Source: Chachezhania sediminis (GTDB taxonomy: Bacteria > Pseudomonadota > Alphaproteobacteria > Rhodobacterales > Rhodobacteraceae). Taken from it: DNA of 64,000 nucleotides. The translations under genes were made by a program, and so were the position numbers. This document shows, piece after piece, positions 20,392 to 29,330 of the stretch (the stretch's first letter is position 1; every line of letters starts with the position of its first letter). The DNA lies in the NCBI RefSeq assembly GCF_009765275.1, contig NZ_VOPH01000002.1:1-64000 (forward strand). The letters run 5' to 3'. The notes beneath the pieces were generated by a model. It saw only the letters and a list, made by a program, of their open reading frames with translations, was not told the origin of the DNA and searched no databases.

Positions 20392-21489
20392 CTACGGAAA
20401 ATGCAAATCCACCCAGACCAGCGCATGGCGGCTGGCGCCTTCGCCGATCCCCTGCGCCCCGGGACGCAGGATGCCGGCATCGACGACGCTCAGGTCGGCC
20501 GAGGGCAGGACATAGTCGACCCGGAACCGTCCGATCCCGTCCCACTCGACAGTGGCCAGATCGCCTGTCGCACCGGCGAACGGGTCCTGCAGGCGCGGGT
20601 CGGCCAGCAGGGCCTGGATCGCCGCCTTGCGGCCTTCGCCCTCTGCCGGGTCTTGATTGGTATCCCCGGCCACGACCGGCAGACCGGGCGGCAGGGGGCC
20701 GAAGGCGCCGTCCAGCCACAGCGGCCAGAACCGGATCTCGTCCGCATTGCGTCTGCCATTGCGATCCTCGGGTCCATCGAAAACCGGGGGCGCCGCGTGA
20801 AAGGTCAGAACCGTCAGGACCTGCCCGCCCGGCAATTCGACCGGCACCGCCCAATGACCGGAGGAGGACAGGCGCTGGACCTGCAACGCCTCGGATGACG
20901 GGAAGGGGCTGCCGTCCGGATGGACGGGCAGGTCGGCGCCGGGCAGATCGCGCCACAGCAACGCGTCGAAGACCTGCGCCCTGTCCGCAAGGATCGGGAA
21001 ACGGGACAGGATCGCCATGGCCCCCTGCCCCGTGAACGCGCCGAAACCTTGCATGTCTTCCGGTTCGCCCGGCCTGCCGTCGCCGTCCAGATCGGCACCC
21101 GACGGCAGGCCCCGGTTGCCGCGGGGAAAGAAGGTGTGGGGATAGTCGATCCCGGCATCGGCCAGGCGGGCGGTGAAGGCCGCCAGGGTCAGGCCGTCAT
21201 GGTCCCAGTCGATGCTTTGCAGGGCCAGGATATCGGGGGCGGCCACGGCGATCATATCGATGACAGCGGCGATCTGCTTGTCCTCGCCACGGTCGATATC
21301 CCGCAGAAGAAGGCCGGGGCCGTCACGCTGAAGTTCGGCATTGAAGGTGGCAATGCGGACGGTATCGGCGGCCAGCGGACCGGCAATCAGCCACGCCAGC
21401 AGCCCCAGAGCGAAACATGCGCCCCGCCCGGCCGGGCGACGCGCATGACAGGGGCGACCTGCGCCCGCATGTGGTGCCCGGTCCGCCAT
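20392..21489 (-). CDS. Secreted endonuclease/exonuclease/phosphatase-family protein
   Basis: A 365-residue EEP-superfamily protein. A signal peptide occupies about residues 24-42 (CFALGLLAWLIAGPLAADT), so the enzyme is exported. Family landmarks are IATFNAEL at the start of the domain, PDILALQSIDW (usual EEP metal-ligand Glu region with Gln here), VVAGDTNQDP in the centre (GD-N), and the end RHALVWVDLHFP (usual SDH). The first-choice ATG is 21489; a TTG at 21507, two bases after leuD, is an alternative. It may act on a phosphodiester or sugar-phosphate, but substrate is unknown. Gln in place of the metal-binding Glu may alter activity. Confidence 0.84.
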   Translation of the reverse strand: MADRAPHAGAGRPCHARRPAGRGACFALGLLAWLIAGPLAADTVRIATFNAELQRDGPGLLLRDIDRGEDKQIAAVIDMIAVAAPDILALQSIDWDHDGLTLAAFTARLADAGIDYPHTFFPRGNRGLPSGADLDGDGRPGEPEDMQGFGAFTGQGAMAILSRFPILADRAQVFDALLWRDLPGADLPVHPDGSPFPSSEALQVQRLSSSGHWAVPVELPGGQVLTVLTFHAAPPVFDGPEDRNGRRNADEIRFWPLWLDGAFGPLPPGLPVVAGDTNQDPAEGEGRKAAIQALLADPRLQDPFAGATGDLATVEWDGIGRFRVDYVLPSADLSVVDAGILRPGAQGIGEGASRHALVWVDLHFP

Positions 21490-21508
21490 CGGGTCCGGGC
21501 TGAGCAAT

Positions 21509-22114
21509 TCAGACCCAGGGGCGCTGGGTGGCCAGCTGCGCCTCGTAGGACTGGATGGCGCCGACCTTCTCCATGGTCAGGCCGACATCGTCCAAGCCTT
21601 CCAGCAGGCAGCGCTTCTTGAAGGAATCGACCTCGAACGAGAACGACTCGCCGTCCGAGGTAGTGACGGTCTGCGCTTCAAGGTCCACGATCATGCGTGC
21701 GTTCGCACCCTTTTCAGCGTCCTTCATCAGAACGTCGACCACCTCTTGCGGCAGGGCGATCGGCAGGATGCCGTTCTTGAAGCAGTTGTTGTAGAAGATG
21801 TCGGCAAAGCTGGGCGCGATCACGCAGCGGATGCCGAAATCCTTGATCGCCCAGGGCGCATGTTCGCGCGAAGAACCGCAGCCGAAATTGTCGCCGGCCA
21901 CAAGGATCTCCGCCTCGCGATAGGCGGGCTTGTTCAGGACGAAATCGGGCTTCTCGTTGCCGTTGTCGTCGTAACGCATCTCGTCGAACAGGTTCACGCC
22001 TAGGCCCGACCGCTTGATGGTTTTCAGGAACTGCTTGGGAATGATCATGTCGGTATCGATGTTGATCATCGGCATCGGTGCCGCAATGCCCGTGAGTTTC
22101 TCGAACTTGTCCAT
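21509..22114 (-). CDS. leuD: 3-isopropylmalate dehydratase small subunit
   Basis: A 201-residue small subunit that with LeuC isomerises 2- to 3-isopropylmalate in leucine biosynthesis. Motifs: [17 protein letters not shown] near the N-terminus, [26 protein letters not shown], the substrate-binding loop, and [21 protein letters not shown]. The ATG at 22114 matches the family N-terminus. leuC is 1.5 kb upstream on the same strand, separated by hdeD and by a small gene of opposite orientation. Confidence 0.96.
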   Translation of the reverse strand: MDKFEKLTGIAAPMPMINIDTDMIIPKQFLKTIKRSGLGVNLFDEMRYDDNGNEKPDFVLNKPAYREAEILVAGDNFGCGSSREHAPWAIKDFGIRCVIAPSFADIFYNNCFKNGILPIALPQEVVDVLMKDAEKGANARMIVDLEAQTVTTSDGESFSFEVDSFKKRCLLEGLDDVGLTMEKVGAIQSYEAQLATQRPWV

Positions 22115-22292
22115 GGCGTCTCTCCTGATCGGGATGGCCTTCTTAATCATGCCTCGCGCCCCGGGACAAGTCGCCCCGCGTTCCGGCAGGTCTGTCACAT
22201 GGCGTTTATATCCCGCGCCTAGGGTCGCGCCGGATCCGGCAGGCGACAGCGCCCCCCCCCGGACACCAAGGGACCATCCAGGAGAGCGGGTC

Positions 22293-22574
22293 ATGAAGAA
22301 GTATCAGGCCGTCATCATGCACGGCGCCCACGAGGGCGAGGCGGATTACATGTTCGAAGGCCCCGATGACCTGATGGACCGCACACCGGTCCGGGTGATG
22401 CGGGCGTTCATGGAATATCTCGACAGCACCGCGGGGCTGGGCCACATCGACTATGAAATCAACGCCGCCAAGCGCAACCGCGAACAACGGGTCGTCACGA
22501 TCCTGGGCGATCTCGTTTTTGCGCCCGACGACGTAAAGCCCTTCATGTGCATGATCTCGGAAAAGAAGGACTGA
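22293..22574 (+). CDS. Conserved-looking small protein of unknown function
   Basis: A 93-residue acidic soluble protein (start [21 protein letters not shown], end [10 protein letters not shown]). It starts at ATG 22293 after CAGGAGAG, spaced for translation, and has strong coding composition. It is transcribed divergently from leuD and lies between leuD and hdeD, opposite to both. No domain is recognised. Confidence 0.75.
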   Translation: MKKYQAVIMHGAHEGEADYMFEGPDDLMDRTPVRVMRAFMEYLDSTAGLGHIDYEINAAKRNREQRVVTILGDLVFAPDDVKPFMCMISEKKD

Positions 22575-22966
22575 ACATACGGCCCTGACGGACCAGCGTT
22601 TCGGACCCCACCATGACGTGGCCGCCAGCGTTCTTCGGGGCCGGACAGGCGTAGCGGAAGAAGAAATACGTGGACCCGCCCCCGTTTCCGGGCCGCGGGA
22701 TCGTGTCTGCAGGATGTATTCGGCGGGAAAGGCGGGGCGGTCGGGCCGCCCCGGTCGGGATCGTGACGCAGGTCACGTCCGTCTTGTCGGTCTCACCCCG
22801 GAAGACATGGGAAGGTCAGGGACAAGACCGCCGTCGGTCGGCGTGTGGACCAATCTGACCCAGCAGATCCCGGTGCCGCAATAGATGCAGGTGTGACCGG
22901 GCGGGATCCTGGTCACCGTTGCTTTGTCTTCGGGGCGCGGCCCTGTCGGGCAGCGCCCCATGCGTA
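22575..22966. other. Region between the 93-aa gene and hdeD with two doubtful leftward ORFs
   Basis: No confident gene. On the minus strand, 22773-22961 could encode 62 residues with a CxxC pattern (HTCIYCGTGIC). In another frame, 22543 to about 22776 could encode 77 residues including GGSTYFFFRYACPAPKNAGG; its last 32 bases overlap the 93-aa gene antisense. Part of the second has third-position GC near that of real genes. Neither has a clear ribosome-binding site. They may be two pieces of a decayed gene with a frameshift between, or chance. Confidence 0.25.
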
Positions 22967-23488
22967 TCAGCCCTTGGTCTTGGCCCGCAGGAACAGGCCC
23001 ATGACCACCAGACCGGCGCCGTTGAAGATCAGTTCGATCCCCAGAAGGATGCCCAGCAGGCTGGTCGAGATCTCGGCGAAGTAGCTCCAGATATAGCCGG
23101 CCAGCAGGACCGACAGCGCGCCCGACAGCAGCATCGCCCAGAACAGGGGGCTGGCCCGCATGGACCAGGCCATGATGATGCGGATGATGCCGCCCAGACC
23201 CATCAGGATCAGGATCAGCAGCGCCAGAGACACCGCGCCTTCCAGCGGATTGTACAGGAACGACGCGCCCAGAAGCGCCGCAAGGATGCCCATCATGATG
23301 GTCAGCAGGCGGTTTTCCATCGCCTTGGTGGTCATGCCACCCCAGATCTGGATCACGCCGACGACCAGGAACAACGCCCCGGTCATGATGGCGACGGCCA
23401 GCGAGGCCGCCACGGTATTGCCCAGTGCGATCACGCCGAAGATGACGGACGCGATGCCCAGGAACAGGAATTTCAGCCAGTCGCTCAT
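22967..23488 (-). CDS. HdeD family membrane protein
   Basis: A 173-residue protein that is almost entirely six membrane helices in three pairs (for example LGIASVIFGVIALG, ALFLVVGVIQIWGG, LLTIMMGILAALLG, LALLILILMGLGGI, AMLLSGALSVLLAGY and LLGILLGIELIFNG). This is the DUF308/HdeD pattern, named for an acid-resistance membrane protein of E. coli; acid resistance here is only inference. It starts at ATG 23488. The 149 bases upstream, to the leuC stop, hold nothing definite. Confidence 0.88.
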   Translation of the reverse strand: MSDWLKFLFLGIASVIFGVIALGNTVAASLAVAIMTGALFLVVGVIQIWGGMTTKAMENRLLTIMMGILAALLGASFLYNPLEGAVSLALLILILMGLGGIIRIIMAWSMRASPLFWAMLLSGALSVLLAGYIWSYFAEISTSLLGILLGIELIFNGAGLVVMGLFLRAKTKG

Positions 23489-23637
23489 GGTACTGCCCCC
23501 CAGGGAGTTGAGATTGACCCAAGCCCTACAGTTTTTCGGGGCGCTGCGCCATTGCCTAAACCATTGGCAGCACAGGAAACGGGGCATCGTTGCCCCTGCG
23601 CCGCGCCCCGCGAAGCGGGGGCGCGGCGAGAACCCGA

Positions 23638-25041
23638 TCAGATCAGGTCGCGCACGTCGGTCAGCTTGCCGGTGACGGCGGCCGCTGCGGCCATGGCCGG
23701 GCTGACAAGGTGGGTCCGGCCGCCACGGCCCTGACGGCCCTCGAAGTTCCGGTTCGAGGTCGAGGCGCAGCGTTCGCCCGGGGCCAGCTGGTCCGGGTTC
23801 ATCGCCAGACACATCGAACAACCCGCAAGGCGCCATTCGAACCCGGCTGCCTCGAAGATCTCGGCCAGGCCTTCATCTTCCGCCTGGGCACGGACCAGGC
23901 CGGAACCCGGAACGACCATGGCACGCAGGCCGTCCTTGACCTTCTTGCCTTTCAGCACTTCGGCCGCGGCGCGCAGATCCTCGATCCGGCCATTGGTGCA
24001 CGAGCCGATGAAGACCGTGTCGATCTCGATCTCCGACAGGGGCATGCCCGCGGTCAGGCCCATGTAGTCGATGGACCGCTTCACCGCGTCGACCTTGCCG
24101 CCCTTGTAGTCTTCGGGGTGCGGGACGGTCGCGGTGATCGGCAGCACGTCTTCGGGGCTGGTGCCCCAGGTGACGACCGGCGCGATGTCTTCGCCCTTCA
24201 GCGTGATGACCTTGTCCCAATGGGCGTCATCGTCGGAATAAAGCGTCTTCCACCAGTTCAGCGCAGCTTCCCATTGGGCGCCCTTGGGCGCGTGGGGCTT
24301 GCCCATGCAGTATTCAAAGGTCTTCTCGTCCGGCGCGATCAGGCCGGCGCGGGCGCCGCCTTCGATCGCCATGTTGCAGACGGTCATCCGGCCTTCCATC
24401 GAAAGGTCGCGGATGGCTTCGCCGCAATACTCGATGACGTAACCGGTGCCGCCGGCGGTGCCGGTCTCGCCGATCACCGACAGGGTGATGTCCTTGGCCG
24501 TGACGCCCGGGCGCAGCTTGCCCGTGATCTCGACCTTCATGTTCTTGGACTTTTTCTGGATCAGTGTCTGGGTGGCCAGCACATGTTCCACCTCGGACGT
24601 GCCGATGCCGTGGGCCAGCGCGCCGAAGGCACCGTGGGTCGCCGTGTGGCTGTCGCCGCAGACGACAGTCATGCCGGGCAGGGTCCAGCCCTGTTCCGGA
24701 CCCACGATGTGGACGATCCCCTGACGGATGTCGTCCATCGGATAATAGTGCAGGCCGAATTCCCGGGCGTTCTGGTCCAGCGCCTCGACCTGGATGCGGC
24801 TTTCCTCGTTGGTGATTCCGTTCACCCGGTCGGCGGTCGTCGGTACGTTATGGTCCGGCACGGCAATGGTCTTGTCCGGCGCGTGCACCTTGCGGCCCGC
24901 CATGCGCAGACCTTCGAAGGCCTGCGGGCTGGTCACCTCGTGCACCAGATGGCGGTCGATATACAGAAGGCAGGTGCCGTCTTCCGCCTCGTGGGCGACA
25001 TGGGCATCCCAGATCTTGTCGTAAAGCGTCTTGGGGGACAT
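23638..25041 (-). CDS. leuC: 3-isopropylmalate dehydratase large subunit
   Basis: A 467-residue aconitase-family subunit carrying the [4Fe-4S] cluster of leucine biosynthesis. The cluster cysteines are in FIGSCTNGR and [10 protein letters not shown]. Other signatures are [32 protein letters not shown] and [14 protein letters not shown] at the start. It is followed by hdeD and, further, leuD. The short upstream region between it and rsfS carries a possible 28-codon ORF. Confidence 0.97.
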   Translation of the reverse strand: MSPKTLYDKIWDAHVAHEAEDGTCLLYIDRHLVHEVTSPQAFEGLRMAGRKVHAPDKTIAVPDHNVPTTADRVNGITNEESRIQVEALDQNAREFGLHYYPMDDIRQGIVHIVGPEQGWTLPGMTVVCGDSHTATHGAFGALAHGIGTSEVEHVLATQTLIQKKSKNMKVEITGKLRPGVTAKDITLSVIGETGTAGGTGYVIEYCGEAIRDLSMEGRMTVCNMAIEGGARAGLIAPDEKTFEYCMGKPHAPKGAQWEAALNWWKTLYSDDDAHWDKVITLKGEDIAPVVTWGTSPEDVLPITATVPHPEDYKGGKVDAVKRSIDYMGLTAGMPLSEIEIDTVFIGSCTNGRIEDLRAAAEVLKGKKVKDGLRAMVVPGSGLVRAQAEDEGLAEIFEAAGFEWRLAGCSMCLAMNPDQLAPGERCASTSNRNFEGRQGRGGRTHLVSPAMAAAAAVTGKLTDVRDLI

Positions 25042-25415
25042 CGGTCCTCTCCCTTTTCGGGACGTATGGGTATTCTTGGTGTTGCCTGAGGGTCCGCAGG
25101 ACGTCAGCCGCGCGCCAGTACCGATCTGGCGGCGCCGAAAAAGCGCTCGGTCAGCCGGGCGCGATCATCCAGGTCGAAAACAACGATCATGCAGCGCAGA
25201 TACAGCCTGTCCGCCCGTCTATCAAGGCTTCGCCATTGGCCGATTCACAACCGGAAATTGCAGATGATGAAGCGGAAACTAACCATGCGCTGGCATGCCC
25301 GGCGGTCGTCATTGAATTGTCGCGCAAAAATTGCTAGGTTAAAGGGACAACCCAGCCTCCCCCGGCCCTTAATTGTCAGGACAGCCGGCGGACGTACAAA
25401 CAGGAGGACACTGTC
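25042..25415. other. Divergent leuC/rsfS intergenic region with a possible leader ORF
   Basis: A 374-base region. On the leuC strand a 28-codon frame at 25104-25190 reads [19 protein letters not shown] and ends ...SVLARG; it precedes leuC by 62 bases. It might be a leader peptide (three Leu codons) or chance, and no ribosome-binding site is evident. After it, GTCC-GCA-GGAC (25093-25102) forms a small hairpin. The rsfS side holds a promoter candidate and the rsfS ribosome-binding site, listed separately. Confidence 0.3.
25312..25340 (+). promoter_or_regulatory. Candidate housekeeping promoter for rsfS-rlmH
   Basis: TTGAAT (25312-25317), a 17-base spacer and TAGGTT (25335-25340) lie about 75 bases upstream of the proposed rsfS start in an otherwise AT-richer patch. 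The match to the sigma-70-type consensus is moderate. Confidence 0.4.
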
Positions 25416-25832
25416 CTGTCGACCCTTACTGACGCGGCCCTGGCCGCTGACGACCGGGCCGGAAAGCCGGCGGCCCAAGACGATCCGACGAGCGAAACGC
25501 TCCTCGATCGGATTCTGACCTCTCTCGACGACGATAAGGCCGAAGATATCGTGCAGATCGATCTGCGCGGCAAATCTTCCATTGGCGACTACATGGTCGT
25601 GGCAACCGGGCGCTCCTCGCGTCAGGTGTCGGCCATGTCGGAAAAGCTGGTGGAACGGCTGAAATCCGACTTCGGGCGCAATGCCCGGATCGAGGGCAAG
25701 GAAACCGGCGACTGGGTGCTGATCGACACGGGCGACGTCATCGTCCACGTGTTCCGTCCCGAAGTGCGCGATTTCTACCAGCTGGAAAAGATGTGGCTGC
25801 CGGCCGGTGCTCCTGCTACTGCCTCGACCTGA
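25416..25832 (+). CDS. rsfS: Ribosome silencing factor RsfS, probable CTG start
   Basis: RsfS binds ribosomal protein L14 and blocks subunit joining in starvation. The family core is clear: DLRGKSSIGDYMVVATGRSSRQV, GDWVLIDTGDVIVHVFRPEVRDFYQLEKMW. The first in-frame ATG, GTG or TTG is a GTG at 25551, which would remove the conserved first helix (LLDRILTSLDDDKAEDIVQI, aligning with [20 protein letters not shown] of E. coli). Upstream in the same frame a CTG at 25416 follows AGGAGG (25402-25407) with an 8-base spacer. Starting there gives 138 residues with a short acidic N-terminal extension. rlmH follows 60 bases downstream, the usual partner. Confidence 0.88.
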   Translation: MSTLTDAALAADDRAGKPAAQDDPTSETLLDRILTSLDDDKAEDIVQIDLRGKSSIGDYMVVATGRSSRQVSAMSEKLVERLKSDFGRNARIEGKETGDWVLIDTGDVIVHVFRPEVRDFYQLEKMWLPAGAPATAST

Positions 25833-25892
25833 CGCCGGGACGCCCCCAACGACACGCCGTCGCCGGTTGACCCCGGCGCGAAAGGACCGGCA

Positions 25893-26363
25893 ATGCGACT
25901 TACGATCTGCGCGGTCGGGCGCCTGCGCGCCGGACCAGAACAGGCGCTTGTCGACGATTACCTGACCCGTTTCGACCGGACCGGCCGCGCGCTGGGGCTT
26001 GGCCCGGCCCGCGTGGCCGAGGTCGAGGACAAGAAGAACATCGGCATGTCGGCCGAGGCGGAGTTGCTGCGCAAGGCCCGCCCCGACGGGGCCGTGACGC
26101 TGATCCTGGACGAACGCGGCAAGACCCTGACCTCGCCCGCCTTCGCGGACCAGCTGGCCGGATGGCGCGACCAGGGCCGGGGCGACGTGGCCATCCTGAT
26201 CGGCGGCGCCGACGGTCTGGACCCGTCGCTGCGCGCCGAGGCCGACATGGCCCTGTCCTTCGGCAAGATGGTCTGGCCCCATATGCTGGTCCGGGTGATG
26301 CTGGCCGAACAGCTGTACCGCGCCGCGACGATCCTGGCCGGCGGCCCGTATCACCGGGTGTAG
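25893..26363 (+). CDS. rlmH: 23S rRNA (pseudouridine-1915-N3)-methyltransferase
   Basis: A 156-residue SPOUT-fold enzyme that methylates the pseudouridine at 1915 in helix 69 of 23S rRNA, on assembled 70S ribosomes. Signatures are LDERGKTLTS, the SAM-binding knot loop LIGGADGLDPSLRAEAD, LSFGKMVWPHMLVRVMLAEQLYRA and the C-terminal end GGPYHRV, which is nearly invariant. It follows rsfS, as in many bacteria. Confidence 0.96.
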   Translation: MRLTICAVGRLRAGPEQALVDDYLTRFDRTGRALGLGPARVAEVEDKKNIGMSAEAELLRKARPDGAVTLILDERGKTLTSPAFADQLAGWRDQGRGDVAILIGGADGLDPSLRAEADMALSFGKMVWPHMLVRVMLAEQLYRAATILAGGPYHRV

Positions 26364-26397
26364 CTTTTCGGCCGGCGGGCAATATCACCGGGTTGAG
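26337..26397 (+). repeat. Imperfect duplication of the rlmH 3' end
   Basis: The last 27 bases of rlmH (26337-26363, GCCGGCGG then TATCACCGGG) recur at 26371-26397 with five or six mismatches, including GCCGGCGG and TATCACCGGG, spaced 34 bases. A third, shorter echo (AGCTTTTCGCCCGG) lies near 26411. It looks like a local tandem duplication that has drifted. Confidence 0.55.
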
Positions 26398-26667
26398 TTT
26401 CGGGTCATCGGTTTCAGCTTTTCGCCCGGCCGCAGGCTGGGCAACGGCCGACCCGCCCCCCCCGTTTCAAGACATGGGCGGCCGCTTTGCGACCTCCCCG
26501 CGGGCCGGCCGCTGCCCTTCTCTCGATCCGATCGACGTCCCGCCTGACGGCGTGTGGTCTTGGCAGACATGTCACCCCGGCAAGACCGGTTTCCGAGCCC
26601 CTTCAAACACGCTAGACTTCCTCATCGGTCAGGGCGGGCACGCGGCCCGCCGCGATGGAGGACAGCC
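26364..26667. other. Intergenic region between rlmH and glcD
   Basis: No gene is supported in these 304 bases. The first part carries the drifted copy of the rlmH 3' end. The rest is GC-rich without a convincing promoter. GGAGGA at 26657-26662 is the ribosome-binding site of glcD. Confidence 0.45.
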
Positions 26668-28125
26668 ATGCAGATGCCAAAGCCCGATCCCGCCGTCCTG
26701 GCAGCCAAGGATCGTGTCCGCGAACGGCTGGAGGAAGTCCTGCCAAAGGACGCCGTGATTTCCGACCCGGTCGAGGCGCGGGTCTATGAATGCGACGCAC
26801 TGACTGCCTACAAGTGCCCGCCGATGCTGGCTGTTCTGCCGTCCTCGACCGAGGAAGTGGCCGCGGTGCTGAAGATCTGCCACGAGGAAGGCGTGCCGGT
26901 GGTGCCCCGAGGTTCCGGCACGTCGCTGGCAGGCGGCGCGCTGCCCACGGCGGACAGCGTCATCCTGGGCGTGGCGCGGATGAACAGGGTGCTGGAGACG
27001 GATTACGACAACCGTTTCATCCGGGTGCAGTCGGGGCGGACCAACCTGTCGGTCACCGGCGCGGTCGAGGCGGACGGATTCTTCTATGCCCCCGACCCGT
27101 CGAGCCAGCTGGCCTGTGCCATTGCCGGGAATGTTGCGATGAATTCCGGCGGGGCGCATTGCCTGAAATACGGGGTGACGACGAACAACCTGCTGGGGGT
27201 GACCATGGTGCTGATGGACGGCACGGTGATCGAGCTTGGCGGCGCGCATCTGGACGCCGGGGGGCTGGACCTTCTGGGCGTGGTCTGCGGGTCCGAAGGC
27301 CAGCTGGGCGTGGTGACCGAGGCGACCTTGCGCATCCTGCACAAGCCGGAAGGCGCGCGGCCGGTGCTGATGGGCTTCGACACGAACGAGGCCGCGGGCG
27401 CCTGCGTGGCCGACATCATCCGGGCGGGCGTGCTGCCCGTGGCGATCGAGTTCATGGACCGCCCCTGCATCGAGGCCTGCGAGGCCTTTGCCGGCGCCGG
27501 CTACCCGATGTGCGAGGCGCTACTGATCGTGGAGGTCGAGGGATCGGAAGCCGAGATCGCGGCGCAGCTGGAAAAGATCCTGCAAATCGCCCGGCGGCAC
27601 GATCCGGTGGAACTGCGCGAGGCGAAGGACGCCGACGAGGCCGGCCGCATCTGGCTGGGCCGCAAGAGCGCCTTCGGCGCGATGGGGCAGATCAACGACT
27701 ACATGTGCCTGGACGGGACGATCCCGGTATCGGCCCTGCCGGAAGTGCTGCGGCGGATCGGCGAGATGTCGGACCAGTTCGGCCTGAAGGTGGCGAACGT
27801 GTTCCATGCCGGGGACGGTAACATGCACCCGCTGATCCTCTTCGACGCCAATATGCCGGGCCAGCTGGAGCTGTGCGAAGAGTTCGGGGCCGAGATCCTG
27901 AAGCTGTGCGTCGAGGTCGGCGGCTGCCTGACCGGCGAACATGGCGTGGGCGTGGAGAAGCGCGACCTGATGGGTGTGCAATACGCACCCAAGGACCTGG
28001 AGGCGCAGATGGCGGTGAAAGACGTCTTCGACCCGGCCTGGCTGCTGAACCCGGCCAAGGTTTTCCCGCTGGATGTCTCGGGCGCGCGCCGGACCGCTTC
28101 GGCTCCGGCGGACGCGGCCGCGTGA
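26668..28125 (+). CDS. glcD: Glycolate oxidase subunit GlcD (FAD-linked)
   Basis: A 485-residue FAD-linked oxidase of the PCMH/GlcD family. The FAD pyrophosphate loop is VPRGSGTSLAGGALP (about residues 78-92), followed by SSQLACAIAGNVAMNSGG and TNNLLGVTMVLMDG; the C-terminal domain has VFHAGDGNMHPLI, with His residues typical of the active site, and CLTGEHGVGVEKR. With GlcE and GlcF it would oxidise glycolate to glyoxylate and feed the respiratory chain. Context (glcE and glcF follow in order) makes the assignment firm. GGAGGA precedes the ATG at 26668. Confidence 0.94.
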   Translation: MQMPKPDPAVLAAKDRVRERLEEVLPKDAVISDPVEARVYECDALTAYKCPPMLAVLPSSTEEVAAVLKICHEEGVPVVPRGSGTSLAGGALPTADSVILGVARMNRVLETDYDNRFIRVQSGRTNLSVTGAVEADGFFYAPDPSSQLACAIAGNVAMNSGGAHCLKYGVTTNNLLGVTMVLMDGTVIELGGAHLDAGGLDLLGVVCGSEGQLGVVTEATLRILHKPEGARPVLMGFDTNEAAGACVADIIRAGVLPVAIEFMDRPCIEACEAFAGAGYPMCEALLIVEVEGSEAEIAAQLEKILQIARRHDPVELREAKDADEAGRIWLGRKSAFGAMGQINDYMCLDGTIPVSALPEVLRRIGEMSDQFGLKVANVFHAGDGNMHPLILFDANMPGQLELCEEFGAEILKLCVEVGGCLTGEHGVGVEKRDLMGVQYAPKDLEAQMAVKDVFDPAWLLNPAKVFPLDVSGARRTASAPADAAA

Positions 28126-28139
28126 GGGCGGGTGTCGGA

Positions 28140-28192
28140 CGGGGGGCTGGTTGCCCCCCGACCCCCGCGAGGTATTTGGAAAGAGAAGAAGG
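28140..28192 (+). repeat. Extragenic repeat, copy 1 (hairpin plus GAGGTATTTG..AGAAGAAG)
   Basis: The 8-bp hairpin CGGGGGGC-TGGTT-GCCCCCCG (28140-28160) is followed by a conserved tail with GAGGTATTTGG and GAGAAGAAGG (28169-28192). It lies in the 75-base gap between glcD and glcE, where the region can act as the leader of glcE. Two related copies lie at 31787-31838 and 31864-31896. Confidence 0.7.
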
Positions 28193-28200
28193 ACAGGCGC

Positions 28201-29322
28201 GTGACACCGGGCAGTGAAGCGGAACTGGCAGAGCTGGTCGCGGCGGCGCGCGGGCCGCTGTGCATTCGGGGCGGCGGCACGCGGGGGCTGCCGGTGGAAG
28301 GCGAGGTACTTTCGACGGCAGGGCTTTCGGGCGTGACGCTCTACGAGCCCGGCGCGCTGACGCTGGTCGTCGCGGCGGGGACCCCCCTGGCCGAGGTCGA
28401 GGCGGCACTGGCGGCAGAGGGGCAGCGGTTGCCGTTCGAGCCGATGGACCATCGAAGCCTGCTGGGAACGGTTGGGGACCCCACGATCGGCGGGGTGATC
28501 GCGGCCAATATCTCGGGCCCCCGGCGGATCCAGGTTGGCGCGGCGCGGGATTTCGCCTTGGGCGTGCGTTTTGTCGATGGAACCGGTACGGCGATCCGGA
28601 ACGGCGGGCGTGTCATGAAGAACGTGACCGGCTATGATCTGGTCAAGCTGCTGTCGGGCAGCTGGGGAACGCTGGGCGTGTTGACGGAGGTCGCGCTGAA
28701 GGTGCTGCCGGTGCCGGAAACCGAGGGCAGCGTCGTCCTGCATGGCCTGACGCCCGAACGCGCCGTGGCGGCGATGGCGCGGGCGCTGGGATCGCCTTTC
28801 GAGGTGAGCGGGGCAGCGCATCTGCCGGCCGGGCCCGGGGGCACGCCCAGGACGCTGATCCGGATCGAAGGCTTCGGGGATCAGGTGACATATCGGACTG
28901 GGCGAATCCATGCCCTGCTGGCAGGTTTCGGCGAGGCGCATGTGGAGATGGAGACCCGGGCAGACTGGGCCGATATCCGAGACGTGCGCCTGTTCCACGA
29001 CATTGCGGGCGATGTCTGGCGGGTGTCGTGCAAGCCATCCGACGCGCCGGGACTGGCCGGGCGGATGGACGCCCGCGGGCTGGTCTTCGACTGGGGTGGC
29101 GGGCTGATCTGGGCACTTGTGCCATCGGGCACCGACGTCCGGGCGAAGCTGGGGACCTTTGGCGGCCATGCGACACTGGTGCGCGCCGCGCCCGAGACAC
29201 GCGCGCGGCTGGGAACGTTCCAGCCGGAACCGGCCCCCGTGGCCGCCCTGACCGCCGGGATCCGCGCACGCTTCGATCCGAAAGGACTCTTCAACGCCGG
29301 CCTGATGGCCCCGGCCGCCTGA
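28201..29322 (+). CDS. glcE: Glycolate oxidase subunit GlcE (FAD-binding)
   Basis: A 373-residue protein with one FAD-binding PCMH domain: CIRGGGTRGLP, then RSLLGTVGDPTIGGVIAANISGPRRIQVGAARDFALGVRFVDG and MKNVTGYDLVKLLSGSWGTLGVLTEVALKVLP, the conserved GlcE core. It lacks most of the C-terminal half found in GlcD. It begins at GTG 28201 with GAAGAAGGA in the SD position; the whole repeat tail overlaps this site. glcF follows 8 bases after the stop. Confidence 0.93.
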   Translation: MTPGSEAELAELVAAARGPLCIRGGGTRGLPVEGEVLSTAGLSGVTLYEPGALTLVVAAGTPLAEVEAALAAEGQRLPFEPMDHRSLLGTVGDPTIGGVIAANISGPRRIQVGAARDFALGVRFVDGTGTAIRNGGRVMKNVTGYDLVKLLSGSWGTLGVLTEVALKVLPVPETEGSVVLHGLTPERAVAAMARALGSPFEVSGAAHLPAGPGGTPRTLIRIEGFGDQVTYRTGRIHALLAGFGEAHVEMETRADWADIRDVRLFHDIAGDVWRVSCKPSDAPGLAGRMDARGLVFDWGGGLIWALVPSGTDVRAKLGTFGGHATLVRAAPETRARLGTFQPEPAPVAALTAGIRARFDPKGLFNAGLMAPAA

Positions 29323-29330
29323 GAGACGAC

